Origin: Sphingopyxis sp. JAI128
GTDB taxonomy: Bacteria; Pseudomonadota; Alphaproteobacteria; Sphingomonadales; Sphingomonadaceae
Direction of reading: 5' to 3'
DNA length: 64,000 bases
Assembly (NCBI RefSeq): GCF_014207235.1
Contig: NZ_JACHDA010000003.1
Coordinates: forward strand, 186,001-250,000
Shown: positions 63,588 to 64,000 of the stretch, in pieces
Layout: each line of letters opens with the position of its first letter
How positions within the stretch are numbered: position 1 is the first letter of the stretch
Program-made: the position numbers and the translations under genes
The notes under the pieces: generated by a model
What the model saw: only the letters and a program-made list of their open reading frames with translations
What the model was told of the DNA's origin: nothing
The model's database searches: none

Positions 63588-63611
63588 CAAAAAGCCGATA
63601 AATTTCGACGA

Positions 63612-63651
63612 GGGGCCGGGAGTGCGCAGGCTTTCCCGGCCCCTTTTCGTT
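63612..63651 (+). terminator. Terminator after the DUF3597 gene
   Basis: GGGGCCGGGA (63612-63621) pairs with TCCCGGCCCC (63634-63643), followed by TTTTCGTT. Confidence 0.85.
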
Positions 63652-63712
63652 GACCGCGACGCGCGCGTCCCTAGACAGGTTTCAACAGAAACAAGTCGCA
63701 GGGAGCCGCCGC

Positions 63713-64000
63713 ATGTTCAATCCGCTTTTCACCCCCGTCAACCGCCGCCGGACGCTCGCTGGGCTCGGCGCCGGCACCGCCAGCCTTGCCATCGCGGGCC
63801 CCGCCGTCGCGCTGCAATCGCCCGCCAAGACGGGCGCGCAGACCCTGCTCACATCGATCGCTGACAACCTGCTCGCGCTGTCGCCCGAGGGCGCCACCTC
63901 GCTCGGCATCGACACCGGCGCGCGCGCCGCCGAACGCGGCAAGCTCGGCGACCGGTCGGCGGCGGGACAAAAGACCGTCGCCAACACGCTGAAGGCGGAC
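63713..64000 (+). CDS. DUF885 family exported protein, N-terminal part (cut by window end)
   Basis: The first 96 codons of a longer gene. The N-terminus has RRRTLAGLGAGTASLAIAGP, a twin-arginine type signal peptide, so the protein is probably exported folded. Following it, LLALSPEGATSLGIDTGARA is the usual opening of DUF885 proteins, which look like peptidases or hydrolases of about 600 residues. The rest lies outside the window. Confidence 0.75.
   Translation, partial: MFNPLFTPVNRRRTLAGLGAGTASLAIAGPAVALQSPAKTGAQTLLTSIADNLLALSPEGATSLGIDTGARAAERGKLGDRSAAGQKTVANTLKAD

Overview
The window is high-G+C, densely packed chromosomal DNA from an alphaproteobacterium. The best match is an order Sphingomonadales genome of the Sphingopyxis or Sphingomonas type. 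This rests on recognised gene families and arrangements (addB-addA-trxA beside murU-amgK-tsaE and a DivL-like kinase, an Oar-type TonB receptor, extended bS16 and bL21), on hairpin repeats of kinds I associate with sphingomonads, and on TTAA-N7-TTAA sites resembling the alphaproteobacterial CtrA box. Taxonomy is inferred from content; no search was run. I see no prophage, insertion sequence, CRISPR array or tRNA/rRNA gene.

Layout. 0.1-5.1 kb (+): two lipoproteins (one a PQQ-type sugar dehydrogenase), a secreted M20 peptidase and an aldehyde dehydrogenase. 5.3-6.5 kb: argJ. 6.6-18.0 kb (-): a tightly overlapping cluster transcribed divL-like kinase, tsaE, amgK, murU, addB, addA, then trxA, joining cell-cycle signalling, tRNA modification, cell-wall sugar recycling and double-strand-break repair. 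18.2-21.5 kb: ahcY, a small exported TPR-like protein, yqgE, a truncated remnant and a 66-residue protein. 21.6-32.6 kb: a LysR regulator, trmD, a membrane sulfatase, rplS, DUF1287, asd, a DDAH-like hydrolase, DUF2238 and a lipoprotein, then rimM, rpsP and ffh on the opposite strand. The usual ffh-rpsP-rimM-trmD-rplS run is therefore broken and partly inverted. 32.9-38.9 kb (+): a GGDEF/EAL protein, dapF, an MtaB-like methylthiotransferase, ftsY, an IspZ/YciB-like protein and a PuuD-like membrane protein. 39-45 kb (-): hemB, a GNAT, a spermidine-synthase-like membrane protein, a gamma-carbonic anhydrase and an M23 peptidase. 45.3-54.9 kb (+): a Suv3-like helicase, an S4 protein, fdxA, clpP, clpX and an Oar-like TonB receptor. 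55-58.8 kb (-): sufE and an enlarged phage-shock (psp) locus, with divergent pspF at 58.8 kb. 60-64 kb: a lipoprotein, rplU, rpmA, a GNAT, DUF937, DUF3597 and the start of a DUF885 protein.

The most unusual part is the psp locus. A -24/-12 (sigma-54) promoter faces the divergent activator gene pspF. It leads into a 56-residue membrane peptide, then a strong internal terminator, then pspA, pspB and pspC, followed by a run of four or five further small membrane/coiled-coil proteins. These share with PspB and with the PspC tail a short module of the form (I/V)xxxERIxT...L..EI..LR. Other points of interest are a kinase with Tyr instead of the phospho-accepting His, two exact CtrA-type sites, a palindromic repeat translated in frame inside the methylthiotransferase gene, and a perfect hairpin inside a GNAT gene.
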